DNA of 61,418 nucleotides, taken from contig CAJYRQ010000106.1 in assembly GCA_913777465.1 (NCBI GenBank), positions 1 through 61,418 of the forward strand, read 5' to 3'. Position 1 is the stretch's first letter. Each line of letters starts with the position of its first letter. This document shows, piece by piece, positions 35,296 through 44,254 of the stretch. Both the position numbers and the translations under genes were made by a program. Under the pieces are notes generated by a model that was given only the letters and a program-made list of their open reading frames with translations, was not told where the DNA came from and did not search any database. The DNA comes from an uncultured Chryseobacterium sp. (GTDB taxonomy: Bacteria > Bacteroidota > Bacteroidia > Flavobacteriales > Weeksellaceae).

Positions 35296-35872
35296 AATTT
35301 GTATGAAATTGATGATTAAAAAATATACGGTATTGTTTTTATTGGCCGGAAGCCTGGTAAGTGCTCAGGTTTCTATCGGTAAAAAATCGCTTTCCGGAAG
35401 CAGTTCGATCCTGGAATTTTCGGGCATGACGCAGACTTTTGCACCTGAAGATACGGAAACAGGCAACGTAAAGGGAATTATGCTTCCTGCAGTGGCCGCG
35501 TCCCCGGTTTATAACTCCGTTACCCAATCCACAAACCATCCGCAGAACGGAACCTTTTTGTTTGACAAACAGACTGCTAAAGTAAGAATGTTTGAAAAGG
35601 GCAGCTGGATCGATATGACGGATTCCGGAAATGTTTCATCCCTGATTCCTGTGGCAGGAACCGAAACGGGCAACGGCGTTATTATCGGAGCCTCTTCAAG
35701 CAATGCTAAAGGAGCGTTGGTATTGGAGTCTGCAAACAAGGCGATGATCCTTCCACACATTAAAAATCCGCATTTAGCGGTTAAAAGTCCGTATCCGGGA
35801 ATGATGTGTTTTGATACCGTAAGCAAATCCATCGCGATATTCGACGGAAATAAGTGGAGCTACTGGAAATAG
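35288..35872 (+). CDS. Small secreted protein sharing the C-terminal module of its neighbour
   Basis: Starts are possible at 35288, 35303 and 35312; all lead into the signal peptide (IKKYTVLFLLAGSLVSAQ). The body of about 165 residues has two versions of a pattern found in the previous protein: G-x-x-x-L-E-S-x-x-K-x-M-x-x, a short loop, P-G-M-x-x-x-D, and a terminal IxxFDGNKWSYWK. The overlap with the upstream gene indicates translational coupling and joint function, presumably at the cell surface. The function is unknown. Confidence 0.6.
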   Translation: MTKICMKLMIKKYTVLFLLAGSLVSAQVSIGKKSLSGSSSILEFSGMTQTFAPEDTETGNVKGIMLPAVAASPVYNSVTQSTNHPQNGTFLFDKQTAKVRMFEKGSWIDMTDSGNVSSLIPVAGTETGNGVIIGASSSNAKGALVLESANKAMILPHIKNPHLAVKSPYPGMMCFDTVSKSIAIFDGNKWSYWK

Positions 35873-35892
35873 TATCTGCTTAATTTAAAAAT

Positions 35893-35923
35893 AACCTCCG
35901 GAGCAATAAGCCCGGAGGTTTTA
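35893..35923 (+). terminator. Rho-independent terminator
   Basis: AACCTCCGG (35893-35901) pairs exactly with CCGGAGGTT (35912-35920), followed by a short T-run; it closes the secreted-protein pair and also faces the converging receiver gene. Confidence 0.85.
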
Positions 35924-35939
35924 TATGGTTTATGGCGAA

Positions 35940-36311
35940 TTAACTCTTCTGTAAATTGCCGATCAGGTCTTCAATTTTAATGATCACGTCATCGATGTCA
36001 AAAGGCTTGGATACAAACACATCCGCTTCGCAGGAATTGATAACGGTTGCTTCTTTTGCGTGTGCACTGATGATCATTACCGGTGTATTGGCGGTTAAAG
36101 GATCCTGCTTAAGTTCATTGCACAGATCCGTTCCCAAACCGTCCGGTAAACGTACATCAAGGATAAAAATATCGGGAACTACGGATTTGTCTCTTTTATT
36201 GAAGGCTTCCGCAGTGGAAAAGGAACGCACATCATAATTCTCAAACGACAGGAGCAGCTGTAACGCATCTCTGATGCCTGTCTCATCTTCAACGATAAAA
36301 ATTGTTTTCAT
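35940..36311 (-). CDS. Orphan single-domain response regulator
   Basis: The ATG at 36311 gives MKTIFIVEDETGIRDALQLL, a standard receiver start; the frame open to 36341 adds only ten residues. Phosphoacceptor Asp lies in IFILDVRLPDG, the Ser in MIISAHA and the Lys in VSKPFDIDD. No output domain is attached. It may serve the stand-alone kinase at 30229-32439 or another partner outside the window. Confidence 0.85.
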   Translation of the reverse strand: MKTIFIVEDETGIRDALQLLLSFENYDVRSFSTAEAFNKRDKSVVPDIFILDVRLPDGLGTDLCNELKQDPLTANTPVMIISAHAKEATVINSCEADVFVSKPFDIDDVIIKIEDLIGNLQKS

Positions 36312-36686
36312 AATACTGTTGGCTGGCAAAAACAAAGCCAATCTTAATCCAATGAAATAATTTTTTTATCCATGGTTTCAAATTAACTGAAAAACCGAAG
36401 CAGACATTAGATAATAAGCTGGATGAAAGAAGCTGAAAGCTGAAAACAAATTTTGCTTCGCAAGTTCATGATGAATTTATACAGGCAGATCTGTTGGGAA
36501 ATGCAAAGACGCGAAAGGTATTGAGTACAATACGTTTTTAGGTCGCAGATTTCATCTTTGATAAAATTGGATACTGCTGAGTGTAAAGAATACATTTCAG
36601 AATTTAGCGTTAGCGCTCCGAAAATTTGACAGCGTCAAATTCCATGCATCGTCAGCAGAATGATGTCTGTGTGATTTCCAACAGAA
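36312..36686. other. Intergenic with one perfect short hairpin
   Basis: No gene recognised. AATTTGAC (36623-36630) and GTCAAATT (36634-36641) form a perfect 8-bp stem with a three-base loop, next to GCGTTAGCGC. This may be a dispersed repeat or a terminator of the LacI-type gene. Confidence 0.4.
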
Positions 36687-37637
36687 TTACTTCTCCGGCA
36701 TCACTGAGTTTCCGCTCTTTATCAAATGCAGCAGTTTCATCGCCGCCATCGTTCCCATACTGAAGCCGTCGTTGATAATGCATTCATACGATTCGTCCAG
36801 ATACTTGGGAAGGATGCCTTCCGTGATGGCAACCACCTTTACCGATGAAGTCTGCACTTTCTTCTTGATTAAAGAGCTGTGCAGGCCGGCCAGCGTTTCG
36901 TCGCTCATTGCAAAATATCCGTCGAAATTTTCGTAGTCGAGAATAATGTTGAGCTTTTCTTTTACGTTATCGGCGGATTCACAGTAAATCACTTTGCATT
37001 CCATATCCGGATGGCTGCTGATTTTCTGCAGGAAAAAATCTTTCCGCGCCTGGGTGATTTCAAGATTCTCGTCCCCGAAAACAGCCAGGATTTTTTTGCA
37101 TTTCCCTTCAATAAACTTGTCAGCTGCTGCTTCTGCGTACAATTTATTATCAAAAATAATTTCTTCAAAAAAATGCTGCGGAATGGTCTTGTCGAAGATT
37201 ACGGCCGGAACCTCCATTTCCCTGATTCTTTGCAGGTGCGAGAGATCATTGGTATGTCTGGTAAGCGAAATCAGGATCCCGTCTACCCGCGAGTTGATGC
37301 AGGTAATGATGTTTTCGGCTTCCATGCTGAGCGATTCCTCCGATGAAAGAACAAAAAAATGATAGCCTTCGCGGTGAAGGACCGAGGATATCCCTTTAAT
37401 AATGGAAGGAATAAAAAACATCGACATTTCCGGGATTATAAGTCCGATTACTTTAGACGATTTTTTCCTGAAATTGATGGCGAAATCATTCGGAACATAG
37501 TTAAAGGTTGCTGCAGCTTCCTTTACCCGGACTTTTACCGCCTGGCTGATATCGGGATGATCCTTTAATGCTCTGGATACCGTAGAGATGCTGATATTGA
37601 GCATTTCGGCAATGTCTTTTATAGTGACTCTTTTCAT
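36687..37637 (-). CDS. LacI-family transcriptional regulator
   Basis: A 316-aa regulator. The N-terminal helix-turn-helix reads TIKDIAEMLNISISTVSRAL (residues 5-24), with the hinge helix region near 50 (YVPNDFAINFRKK). The rest is a periplasmic-binding-protein-like ligand domain (VIGLIIPEMSMFFIP, DGILISLTRH). It is divergent from the TonB receptor gene, with two abutting LacI-type operators between them. It therefore very likely controls the sugar locus 37.9-43.9 kb, releasing the operator on binding a sugar or sugar phosphate. Confidence 0.92.
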   Translation of the reverse strand: MKRVTIKDIAEMLNISISTVSRALKDHPDISQAVKVRVKEAAATFNYVPNDFAINFRKKSSKVIGLIIPEMSMFFIPSIIKGISSVLHREGYHFFVLSSEESLSMEAENIITCINSRVDGILISLTRHTNDLSHLQRIREMEVPAVIFDKTIPQHFFEEIIFDNKLYAEAAADKFIEGKCKKILAVFGDENLEITQARKDFFLQKISSHPDMECKVIYCESADNVKEKLNIILDYENFDGYFAMSDETLAGLHSSLIKKKVQTSSVKVVAITEGILPKYLDESYECIINDGFSMGTMAAMKLLHLIKSGNSVMPEK

Positions 37638-37765
37638 TTTTAGGTTAATGGAAGCGATTTTTGGGTTAATATAGTCATATTACAGGGTTAAATTTAAGTT
37701 AAAAATTGTTAATATTTTAATAGTAAAAGTTAATAAAAAGTTAAATTAAAAATTAGTTATCCACC

Positions 37766-37789
37766 GCAAACGTTTGCGCAAACGTTTGA
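37766..37789. promoter_or_regulatory. Tandem LacI-type operators
   Basis: GCAAACGTTTGC (37766-37777) is a perfect 12-bp palindrome. It is followed without a gap by GCAAACGTTTGA (37778-37789), the same site with one change at the end. The central CG-containing palindrome is typical of LacI-family operators. The pair lies about 130 bp upstream of the regulator's own start and about 90 bp upstream of the receptor start. Confidence 0.88.
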
Positions 37790-37880
37790 AATTAATACTC
37801 ATTTAACATTGCCTGTAAAGCGTATTTTGAATAAGGTAAAAAAAATACTTTTAGACCATAATTAAAAACTCCTAAAAAAT

Positions 37881-40304
37881 ATGGAATCAAAAATTTTTAC
37901 CAGACTGCTTGTTTTCGGTGCGATGAATACGGCTGCATTCATGTTCTCCCAGAGCACGGAAAATGATACGATAACCCGTGGCAAAGCCATTGATGAGGTA
38001 GTGGTTACCGGAAATGCAAATCCGAAGGCATCCATCAAAACCAGTACCTCCATTTCTACCTTAAAGATGAAAGACATCGAAAATGCAGCGCCGAGAACAA
38101 CGGCGGAAATTTTCCGGACCATTCCCGGGATCCGTTCCGAATCTTCGGGAGGGGAAGGAAACTCAAACATTACGGTAAGAGGGGTTCCGGTTTCAGCAGG
38201 AGGTTCAAGATATTTGCTCATCCAGGAAGACGGCCTGCCGGTGATGCAGTTCGGGGATATTGCTTTCGGTACCCAGGACCAGTTCACCCGATTCGATTCC
38301 TTTGTTTTCAGAGTGGAGGCTTTAAGAGGGGGTTCGGCATCGGTTTTTGCGAGCAATTCTCCGGTAGGGATCATCAACTTCATCACCAAGACAGGGGAGA
38401 AGGAAGGCGGAAGTATTACCCAGCAGCTGGGCCTCAATTATAAAAATTACAGAACGGATTTCGATTACGGAACCCGGATCGCAGAAGGCACTTATGCAGC
38501 CGTTGGCGGATTTTACCGCATCGGTGACGGACCGAGAAAGACCGGATTCAATTCCAACAACGGCGGACAGTTCAGGCTTTCCATCCTTAAAAAATTCGAT
38601 CGTGGAAGCCTTCGGGTTTATGCCAAAGTCCTGGACGACAGAACCGCAGCATATATGCCGATGCCGGTAAGCGTTACGGGAACGGACTCCGATCCGAAAT
38701 GGTCTTCGTTGCCGGGCTACAATATCCTTACCGGAGCCTTGCAGACAATCAACCTTCAGCATGACCGCACATTAGGGAACGACGGAAATATTTCTAACAG
38801 CGATATTGCAGACGGAATGCATTCCGTTTCAAAGACGATCGGTGCCGAATTCAATTATGATTTGGGAGAAGGATGGAAGTTCGATGAAAAGATCCGCTAT
38901 TCGGCTAATAACGGACAGTTCATTGCACCTTTTCCTGCCAGTGTAAGCAAAGGAAGTGATTTCTTTACTGCCGGAAACTTCACCAATTTCGGAAGTGCGG
39001 TTTACGCAGGAACCAATACGCCCGTAGACATGAATGCGTATTATATGAAACTGGCCCTGTTTAATGTAAAGCTTAATAATTTCAATAATTTTGTAAATGA
39101 TTTCAACATCAGCAAAAAATGGGATGGGGTAAAGTTTAACGCAGGATTGTATAAATCTACCCAGAACATCAACATGTCATGGGAGTGGAACAACTATATC
39201 CAGGAAGTAAGCGATAACAATGCAAGGCTGGTGGATGTGAAAAATACATCAGGCGCATTCATTACCGATCATGGTCTGTTAAACTATGGAATGAAAGACT
39301 GGGGCAACCTAAAAAGGGATTACAATACCAAATACGATATTACCGCTCCGCACGCTCAGATCGAAATCAACGCTACCGACAAGCTGACCATCGATGCCGG
39401 TGCAAGGTATGACATCGGAAAAGTAACCGGCTATTTCTCCGGAGCGACGGTAACCTATACCAGCCGCGATATGAACGGAAACGGGATGATCGACATTCCG
39501 GAGCAGATGGTGGGTTCAAATGATAATATTATCGTTCCTGTAAACTACCGCTACGGAATCTTTGGATATTCAGTAGGAGCGAACTATGCGCTGAACAATA
39601 AAAACGCAGTTTTCGCCAGGGTGAGCCAGGGCGGAAGCGCTTCGGCGGACAGGATTTTATTCTCCGGATACAACTATACCAATAATGATGATCCGGCACT
39701 GGATGCAGTAAAAGTAAATAAAGTAAACCAGGTGGAAGCCGGATACAAACTGAGAGGTGCAGGTTACTTCCTGAACACGACTTTATTCTATGCCGGAACC
39801 AAAGAAGCCAACTACGAAGCAACCACCCAGAGAAAAACGGAAAACAAATACCAGTCGCTGGGAGTGGAGCTGGACGGCTATTACCGAATCAGCAAAAGCT
39901 TCGATGTAAAAGCGGGGCTTACCTACACCCATGCGGAGATCAAAAATGCGATTGATCCTACCATCATCGGGAATATGCCGCGAAGGACACCGAAGTTCAT
40001 GTATTCCGTAAACCCTAATTTCAATATGGACAAATTCCACATCGGGTTCTACCTGATCGGGGCAACGAAAGCATATACCCAGGATAACAACAAGCTGATG
40101 ATGCCGGGCTACGCGATCGTGAATCCTTACGTTTCGTACCAGGTGATGAAAAATCTTTCCGTAAGCGTCAATGCCAACAATGTTTTCAATACCATTGCGG
40201 TTACGGAAGCGGAAGAAGGTTCCATTACCGGCGGAAACGGAATCGTACGGGCCAGGACCCTTCCGGGGAGTACCTACAGTGCGAGCATAAAATTTGATTT
40301 TTAA
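37881..40304 (+). CDS. TonB-dependent outer-membrane receptor for a carbohydrate
   Basis: An 807-aa receptor. A signal peptide (to about residue 26) is followed by the plug with DEVVVTGNANPKAS near 35, TAEIFRTIPGIRSE near 74, a NITVRGVP segment, and EALRGGSASVFASNSPVGI near 152. The 22-strand barrel ends in YSASIKFDF with a terminal Phe. There is no carboxypeptidase-like N-terminal domain and no susD next to it, so it resembles the receptors of Caulobacter-type maltose or sucrose loci more than a classic SusC. Control is by the LacI-type operators directly upstream. Confidence 0.9.
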   Translation: MESKIFTRLLVFGAMNTAAFMFSQSTENDTITRGKAIDEVVVTGNANPKASIKTSTSISTLKMKDIENAAPRTTAEIFRTIPGIRSESSGGEGNSNITVRGVPVSAGGSRYLLIQEDGLPVMQFGDIAFGTQDQFTRFDSFVFRVEALRGGSASVFASNSPVGIINFITKTGEKEGGSITQQLGLNYKNYRTDFDYGTRIAEGTYAAVGGFYRIGDGPRKTGFNSNNGGQFRLSILKKFDRGSLRVYAKVLDDRTAAYMPMPVSVTGTDSDPKWSSLPGYNILTGALQTINLQHDRTLGNDGNISNSDIADGMHSVSKTIGAEFNYDLGEGWKFDEKIRYSANNGQFIAPFPASVSKGSDFFTAGNFTNFGSAVYAGTNTPVDMNAYYMKLALFNVKLNNFNNFVNDFNISKKWDGVKFNAGLYKSTQNINMSWEWNNYIQEVSDNNARLVDVKNTSGAFITDHGLLNYGMKDWGNLKRDYNTKYDITAPHAQIEINATDKLTIDAGARYDIGKVTGYFSGATVTYTSRDMNGNGMIDIPEQMVGSNDNIIVPVNYRYGIFGYSVGANYALNNKNAVFARVSQGGSASADRILFSGYNYTNNDDPALDAVKVNKVNQVEAGYKLRGAGYFLNTTLFYAGTKEANYEATTQRKTENKYQSLGVELDGYYRISKSFDVKAGLTYTHAEIKNAIDPTIIGNMPRRTPKFMYSVNPNFNMDKFHIGFYLIGATKAYTQDNNKLMMPGYAIVNPYVSYQVMKNLSVSVNANNVFNTIAVTEAEEGSITGGNGIVRARTLPGSTYSASIKFDF

Positions 40305-40319
40305 TAATTTATACCTTGT

Positions 40320-40350
40320 GGAATGAGCCTTACGGTTCATTCCGCTTTTT
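40320..40350 (+). terminator. Terminator or attenuator between receptor and hydrolase genes
   Basis: GGAATGA and TCATTCC pair around a nine-base loop and are followed by GC and six T. It sits 15 nt after the receptor stop and 15 nt before the hydrolase ATG at 40365. Partial termination would make receptor transcript more abundant than the enzymes. Confidence 0.75.
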
Positions 40351-40364
40351 TCAAAAACAACACT

Positions 40365-41486
40365 ATGTTTAAACAGGAAGCTATTGAAGTGATCAGAAAA
40401 GCCATTACCGCGGAAGGGATTCTTGCATCTGCCCAACAGCGCGACAATTATGCGAGGGTATGGGCCAGGGATTCGATGATGACGGGATATGCGGGAATTT
40501 TAATTGATGATAAGGAAATCCTGGACGGATTAGAACAATCCATTCTTACCCTGGTCAGGCACCAGGCTGAAAACGGGCAGATCCCGTCCAACGTTGTCAA
40601 TGGAAAAGCCAGTTACGGAACCCATGTCGGAAGGACTGACGCGACGACCTGGTGGATCGTTACCACCTGCGAATATTTGAAGAGACCGGAAAAAGAAGCC
40701 CTTAAAAATCAGCTCCGGCAGCCTATTTACCAGGCGCTTTCGTGTCTTAAAACCTGGGAATACAACCAGAGGGGATTGGTATACAGTCCGCTGGGTGGAA
40801 ACTGGGCGGACGAATATGTTACTTCCGGATATACTTTATACGACAATATCCTGCGGTACTGGGCATTGAAAAATGCTGCAGAAATATACCGGGATCAAGA
40901 CCTTCAGGCCAAGGCCGTAAACACAAAACAACTCATCCAGGAGAATTTTTACAAGAACGATTCGGATGTGGTAAAATATCACGAAACTGCCTATGCGAGA
41001 ACTCCGGGAAAACCGTATTTATGGGCCTCGCTGAATGCCAATGGCTATGACGTAAGGTTTGATCTTGCCGGAAATGCACTTGCCATTTTTTTAGATTTTG
41101 AGCTGGACTTTAAAGCTTTTTCAACGTTTCTGGAAAGTGTTTATGAAGAATTCGGGCATTGGATGCTTCCCGTTTTCTACCCGGTGATTTTCCCGGGCGA
41201 CGATGACTGGAGACTGCTTGAGAACAACTACAGCTACAGTTTTAAAAATGAGCCGCACCATTTCCATAACGGCGGATCATGGCCGATATTTTTAGGCTGG
41301 CTCTGCCTCGGGCTCAAAAGAAAAGGATTCCCGGAAATCCCCGGAAAAATCCTTGCCCAATATGAATTTTTGATGAAAGAAAAAGGGGAATCTTTCAGGG
41401 AATATTATTCTACGGATGAGTTACTCCCGTTGGGAACAGAAGAACTTTGCTTTTCTGCATCGGGATACCTTTTAATGACCACTTAA
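40365..41486 (+). CDS. Glycoside hydrolase, (alpha/alpha)6-type, GH100-like
   Basis: The ATG at 40365 follows the terminator hairpin and gives a cytoplasmic 373-aa enzyme; the frame open to 40323 would run through the hairpin. Motifs: NYARVWARDSMMTGYAGIL near 24, SYGTHVGRTDATTWWIV near 81, PLGGNWADEYVTSGYTLYDN near 140. The Trp/Asp-rich pattern suits amylo-alpha-1,6-glucosidase or GH100 neutral invertase-like enzymes, which cut a sugar glycosidic bond in the cytoplasm. With the disaccharide permease behind it, intracellular cleavage of sucrose or a similar disaccharide is the best guess. The exact family needs a profile search. Confidence 0.65.
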   Translation: MFKQEAIEVIRKAITAEGILASAQQRDNYARVWARDSMMTGYAGILIDDKEILDGLEQSILTLVRHQAENGQIPSNVVNGKASYGTHVGRTDATTWWIVTTCEYLKRPEKEALKNQLRQPIYQALSCLKTWEYNQRGLVYSPLGGNWADEYVTSGYTLYDNILRYWALKNAAEIYRDQDLQAKAVNTKQLIQENFYKNDSDVVKYHETAYARTPGKPYLWASLNANGYDVRFDLAGNALAIFLDFELDFKAFSTFLESVYEEFGHWMLPVFYPVIFPGDDDWRLLENNYSYSFKNEPHHFHNGGSWPIFLGWLCLGLKRKGFPEIPGKILAQYEFLMKEKGESFREYYSTDELLPLGTEELCFSASGYLLMTT

Positions 41487-41880
41487 TTAAGCTACGAAAG
41501 TTTTTTAACACATGGGTTACATAAGAATTTAGTTTTTTCTGGTGGCTGAGCCTAATCGAAGCCCGCATGTTTAAGATAACATAAGTAGAAAATTAAAGAT
41601 TTTCTATGGCTTTATTGCGATGGTGGCTGAGGCACTCGAAGCCACGCTTCTTAGCAACAAAAGTCACAAAGATTTAGGATGTAAAAGTTTATTATGAAGT
41701 ATGAAAAAAATAACACCAAAGCTCTTAAAATCTCTGATTTTATTCTTTGTGGTCTTCGTCAATTAACAAGTTTATGCTGAGCTTGTCGAAGTACCTTTGC
41801 GAACTTAAAAACAGTTAGTAGTTAAAAAAAAACTTTGTGGACTTTGCGTTCAAACCAACCAACAACAAAAAAATGAAGAA
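41487..41880. repeat. Gap filled with degenerate dispersed repeats
   Basis: GGTGGCTGAGcctaaTCGAAGCC (from about 41540) recurs as GGTGGCTGAGgcacTCGAAGCC (from about 41621), and a related GCTGAGCTTGTCGAAG lies at about 41776. An AAAACTTTGTGGACTTTGCGTTCAAA tract near the end resembles repeats I know from many Chryseobacterium intergenic regions. No gene is seen. Confidence 0.5.
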
Positions 41881-42531
41881 ATGATAGGTGATATTATCGA
41901 ACTGAAAGAAAAACACCTGGCTTCTGCCAGAGACATTATAGCAATATTGAAAAAAGAAATTCCACTTGAGAGCAGACCTAAACTGGCCATCGGCATTGCC
42001 GGTGAAAGCGGAAGCGGAAAGTCGGTAACGGCATTTGCCCTGCAGAAAATGTTGGAAGAAGATCAGGTAAAATGCCTGGTCTTACAGATGGATGATTATT
42101 TTAAGCTTCCTCCCCGAACCAACCATGAAAACCGGCTGAGGTCGCTGAGCAATGTCGGAATCCATGAAGTGGATCTGGAAAAGCTGGCCCAAAATCTCAT
42201 TGATTTTAAAGATAGGGTTTCCGAAATCCAAAAACCTTTGGTCAGTTATAATGAAAACTCAATCGGAACGGAAAAAATCGATGTTTCAGCTTACGATGTG
42301 GTTATTGTGGAAGGAACTTATATCTTCGAGGTCGATCGGTTTGATTTTAAAATTTTCATCGACCGCGATTACAAGGATACGTACGAAAATCGCATGAAGC
42401 GGAACCGTGACGAGCAGAGTGAATTTGTGGAGCAGGTGCTGAACATTGAACATCAGATCATCCGGAATTATAAAAATAATGCGGATCTTGTCCTCGGAAA
42501 AAACTATGAACCGGTAAACACGAATCTATGA
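41881..42531 (+). CDS. Uridine-kinase-like P-loop kinase, probable sugar kinase
   Basis: A 216-aa kinase of the uridine kinase/phosphoribulokinase class. The P-loop GESGSGKS lies at about 41-48, LQMDDYFKLPPRTNHENR near 70 carries the catalytic Asp region, and VIVEGTYIF near 140 is the Walker B-like strand. The ordinary role of the class is phosphorylating uridine or sugar-like substrates. The gene overlaps the permease start by 4 nt in a LacI-controlled sugar locus with no fructokinase or hexokinase. A role in phosphorylating a released monosaccharide is inferred from this context. Confidence 0.75.
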   Translation: MIGDIIELKEKHLASARDIIAILKKEIPLESRPKLAIGIAGESGSGKSVTAFALQKMLEEDQVKCLVLQMDDYFKLPPRTNHENRLRSLSNVGIHEVDLEKLAQNLIDFKDRVSEIQKPLVSYNENSIGTEKIDVSAYDVVIVEGTYIFEVDRFDFKIFIDRDYKDTYENRMKRNRDEQSEFVEQVLNIEHQIIRNYKNNADLVLGKNYEPVNTNL

Positions 42532-43943
42532 ATGCAAAACGAATCATTCCCCACCTGAGCTTCTGGCAGATCTGGAACATGAATGTCGGCTTTTTCGGCA
42601 TTCAGTACAGTTTCGGGCTCCAGCAGACAGCCGTAAATCCCATTTATTCCTTTTTGGGAGCCCATGCGGAACAGCTGCCGATCCTGAATCTGGCCGGCCC
42701 GATTACCGGACTGCTGATCCAGCCGCTCATCGGTGCCATCAGCGATAAAACCTGGAGCCCGAAATGGGGACGCCGGAAGCCGTTCTTTTTGCTGGGAGCG
42801 CTGTTTTGCAGCATTGCTTTATTTCTGTTTCCGTTCAGTTCCACGATCTGGATGGCCGTAGGACTGCTTTGGATCCTGGATGCGGCTAATAATACGGCGA
42901 TGGAACCGTACCGGGCATTTATCGGCGACAAACTGCCGGAAGACCAGCAGACGTTCGGGTTCCAGATGCAGAGCCTTTTCGTAGGAGCAGGGATTACCCT
43001 GGCCAACCTTTCCCTGTTTGTGTTCCAGAAATATCTGGGAGGGAATGCGGCAAACGGAGGTATTCCGGTCTGGGTATATTATTCGTTCTTCCTGGGATCT
43101 TTCTGTTCGATTGCCTCGGTCGCCTGGTCGGTTTATAAAACGCCCGAAATTCCGCCGACGGATGAAGAACTGGATGAGCTGAAAAAAGCAAAAGCAGAAA
43201 GTACCTTTTTTACCCCTTTCATAGAAATTGCTGTGGCCATCCGGGAAATGCCGAAGATTTTGTGGCAGCTGGCCCTCGTGTACCTATTCCAGTGGTATGC
43301 GCTTTTTGTTTACTGGCAGTTCATCACCCCAATGCTGAAATCGTCATTGTACGGAATTTCCGAATCCGACGAAACAAAAGCAAACGCAATTATCGAAAGT
43401 GCTAAAAAAGGAATTTCCGTAGCCGCTTCCGATCTTACCTGGACGAAAGGGATACTTCATCAGGTAGAAGTTGCTGTAGGGCAGACCGGGCTGATGAACG
43501 GTTCCTACAATATTGTGACCATGGTTTCCGCTTTGCTGCTGGTGCCTTTTGCCAATAGATTTACATCAAAAAATACCTATATCTGCTGCCTTTTTCTTAC
43601 CGGTTTCGGGCTGATGACCCTGCCGTTTATTAAAAATGAATACCTGATTCTGCTGCCGATGATCGCGCTTGGAATCGGATGGGCCTCAATGATGGGCTTG
43701 CCGTATTCTATGGTTTCCCCATCTATTCCGGCTAGCAAAAGAGGAGTTTATATGGGAGTGATCAATATGATGATCGTAATCCCGATGCTGATCCAGACCC
43801 TGTCTTTTGGTTTTATTTTCAATAATTTTTTAGGCAGTGATCCTTCCTCAGCAATTATTCTGGCAGGCATTTTATTTATCGTCGCAGGAGCCTGTGTATT
43901 TACGATGAAACCGCATCTTCCGGGAATTAAAAAATTGCTTTAA
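42528..43943 (+). CDS. Disaccharide permease, SLC45/GPH-like MFS transporter
   Basis: A 471-aa inner-membrane protein with about twelve helices. It begins LSFWQIWNMNVGFFGIQYSF, which I recognise from bacterial maltose/sucrose permeases of the SLC45-like group. The GRRKPFF motif follows helix 2-3 (about residue 82), as in plant sucrose carriers. A long insertion with a charged segment lies in the middle. The start overlaps the kinase gene by ATGA, so it is translationally coupled. Proton-coupled uptake of a disaccharide is the expected role. Confidence 0.82.
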   Translation: MNAKRIIPHLSFWQIWNMNVGFFGIQYSFGLQQTAVNPIYSFLGAHAEQLPILNLAGPITGLLIQPLIGAISDKTWSPKWGRRKPFFLLGALFCSIALFLFPFSSTIWMAVGLLWILDAANNTAMEPYRAFIGDKLPEDQQTFGFQMQSLFVGAGITLANLSLFVFQKYLGGNAANGGIPVWVYYSFFLGSFCSIASVAWSVYKTPEIPPTDEELDELKKAKAESTFFTPFIEIAVAIREMPKILWQLALVYLFQWYALFVYWQFITPMLKSSLYGISESDETKANAIIESAKKGISVAASDLTWTKGILHQVEVAVGQTGLMNGSYNIVTMVSALLLVPFANRFTSKNTYICCLFLTGFGLMTLPFIKNEYLILLPMIALGIGWASMMGLPYSMVSPSIPASKRGVYMGVINMMIVIPMLIQTLSFGFIFNNFLGSDPSSAIILAGILFIVAGACVFTMKPHLPGIKKLL

Positions 43944-44199
43944 TCGTATCACATGATCTCAATCATATACTACGCCCGGAATATCTTATATTTTTATCCC
44001 TGAAATTTTATAAATTGTATTTCGAGTGTATTTAAAAGGAATGGCAGATTGTTGTTCCTTTGTTTTTTAGCTTCAATTCTTTCTGAAGGTCAACAGGGCT
44101 TGAGTATAGTTTTTTAGTTTATTCATTTAACATTACAACCTGGATAAATGAAATCCGCGGAAATACATTCAAACTCATTTTAAGATCTAATGTTAAAAG

Positions 44200-44235
44200 A
44201 AAGGCAGGCCAAAATTAATTGGTCTGCCTTTATAT
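44200..44235. terminator. Bidirectional terminator between converging genes
   Basis: AAAGGCAGgCC and GGtCTGCCTTT pair around an AT loop; T-rich sequence follows on + and A-rich precedes it. It serves the permease (+) and the FAD-binding protein (-). The rest of 43944-44254 holds no gene. Confidence 0.75.
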
Positions 44236-44254
44236 TGTACTTAGCTCTTAATAC

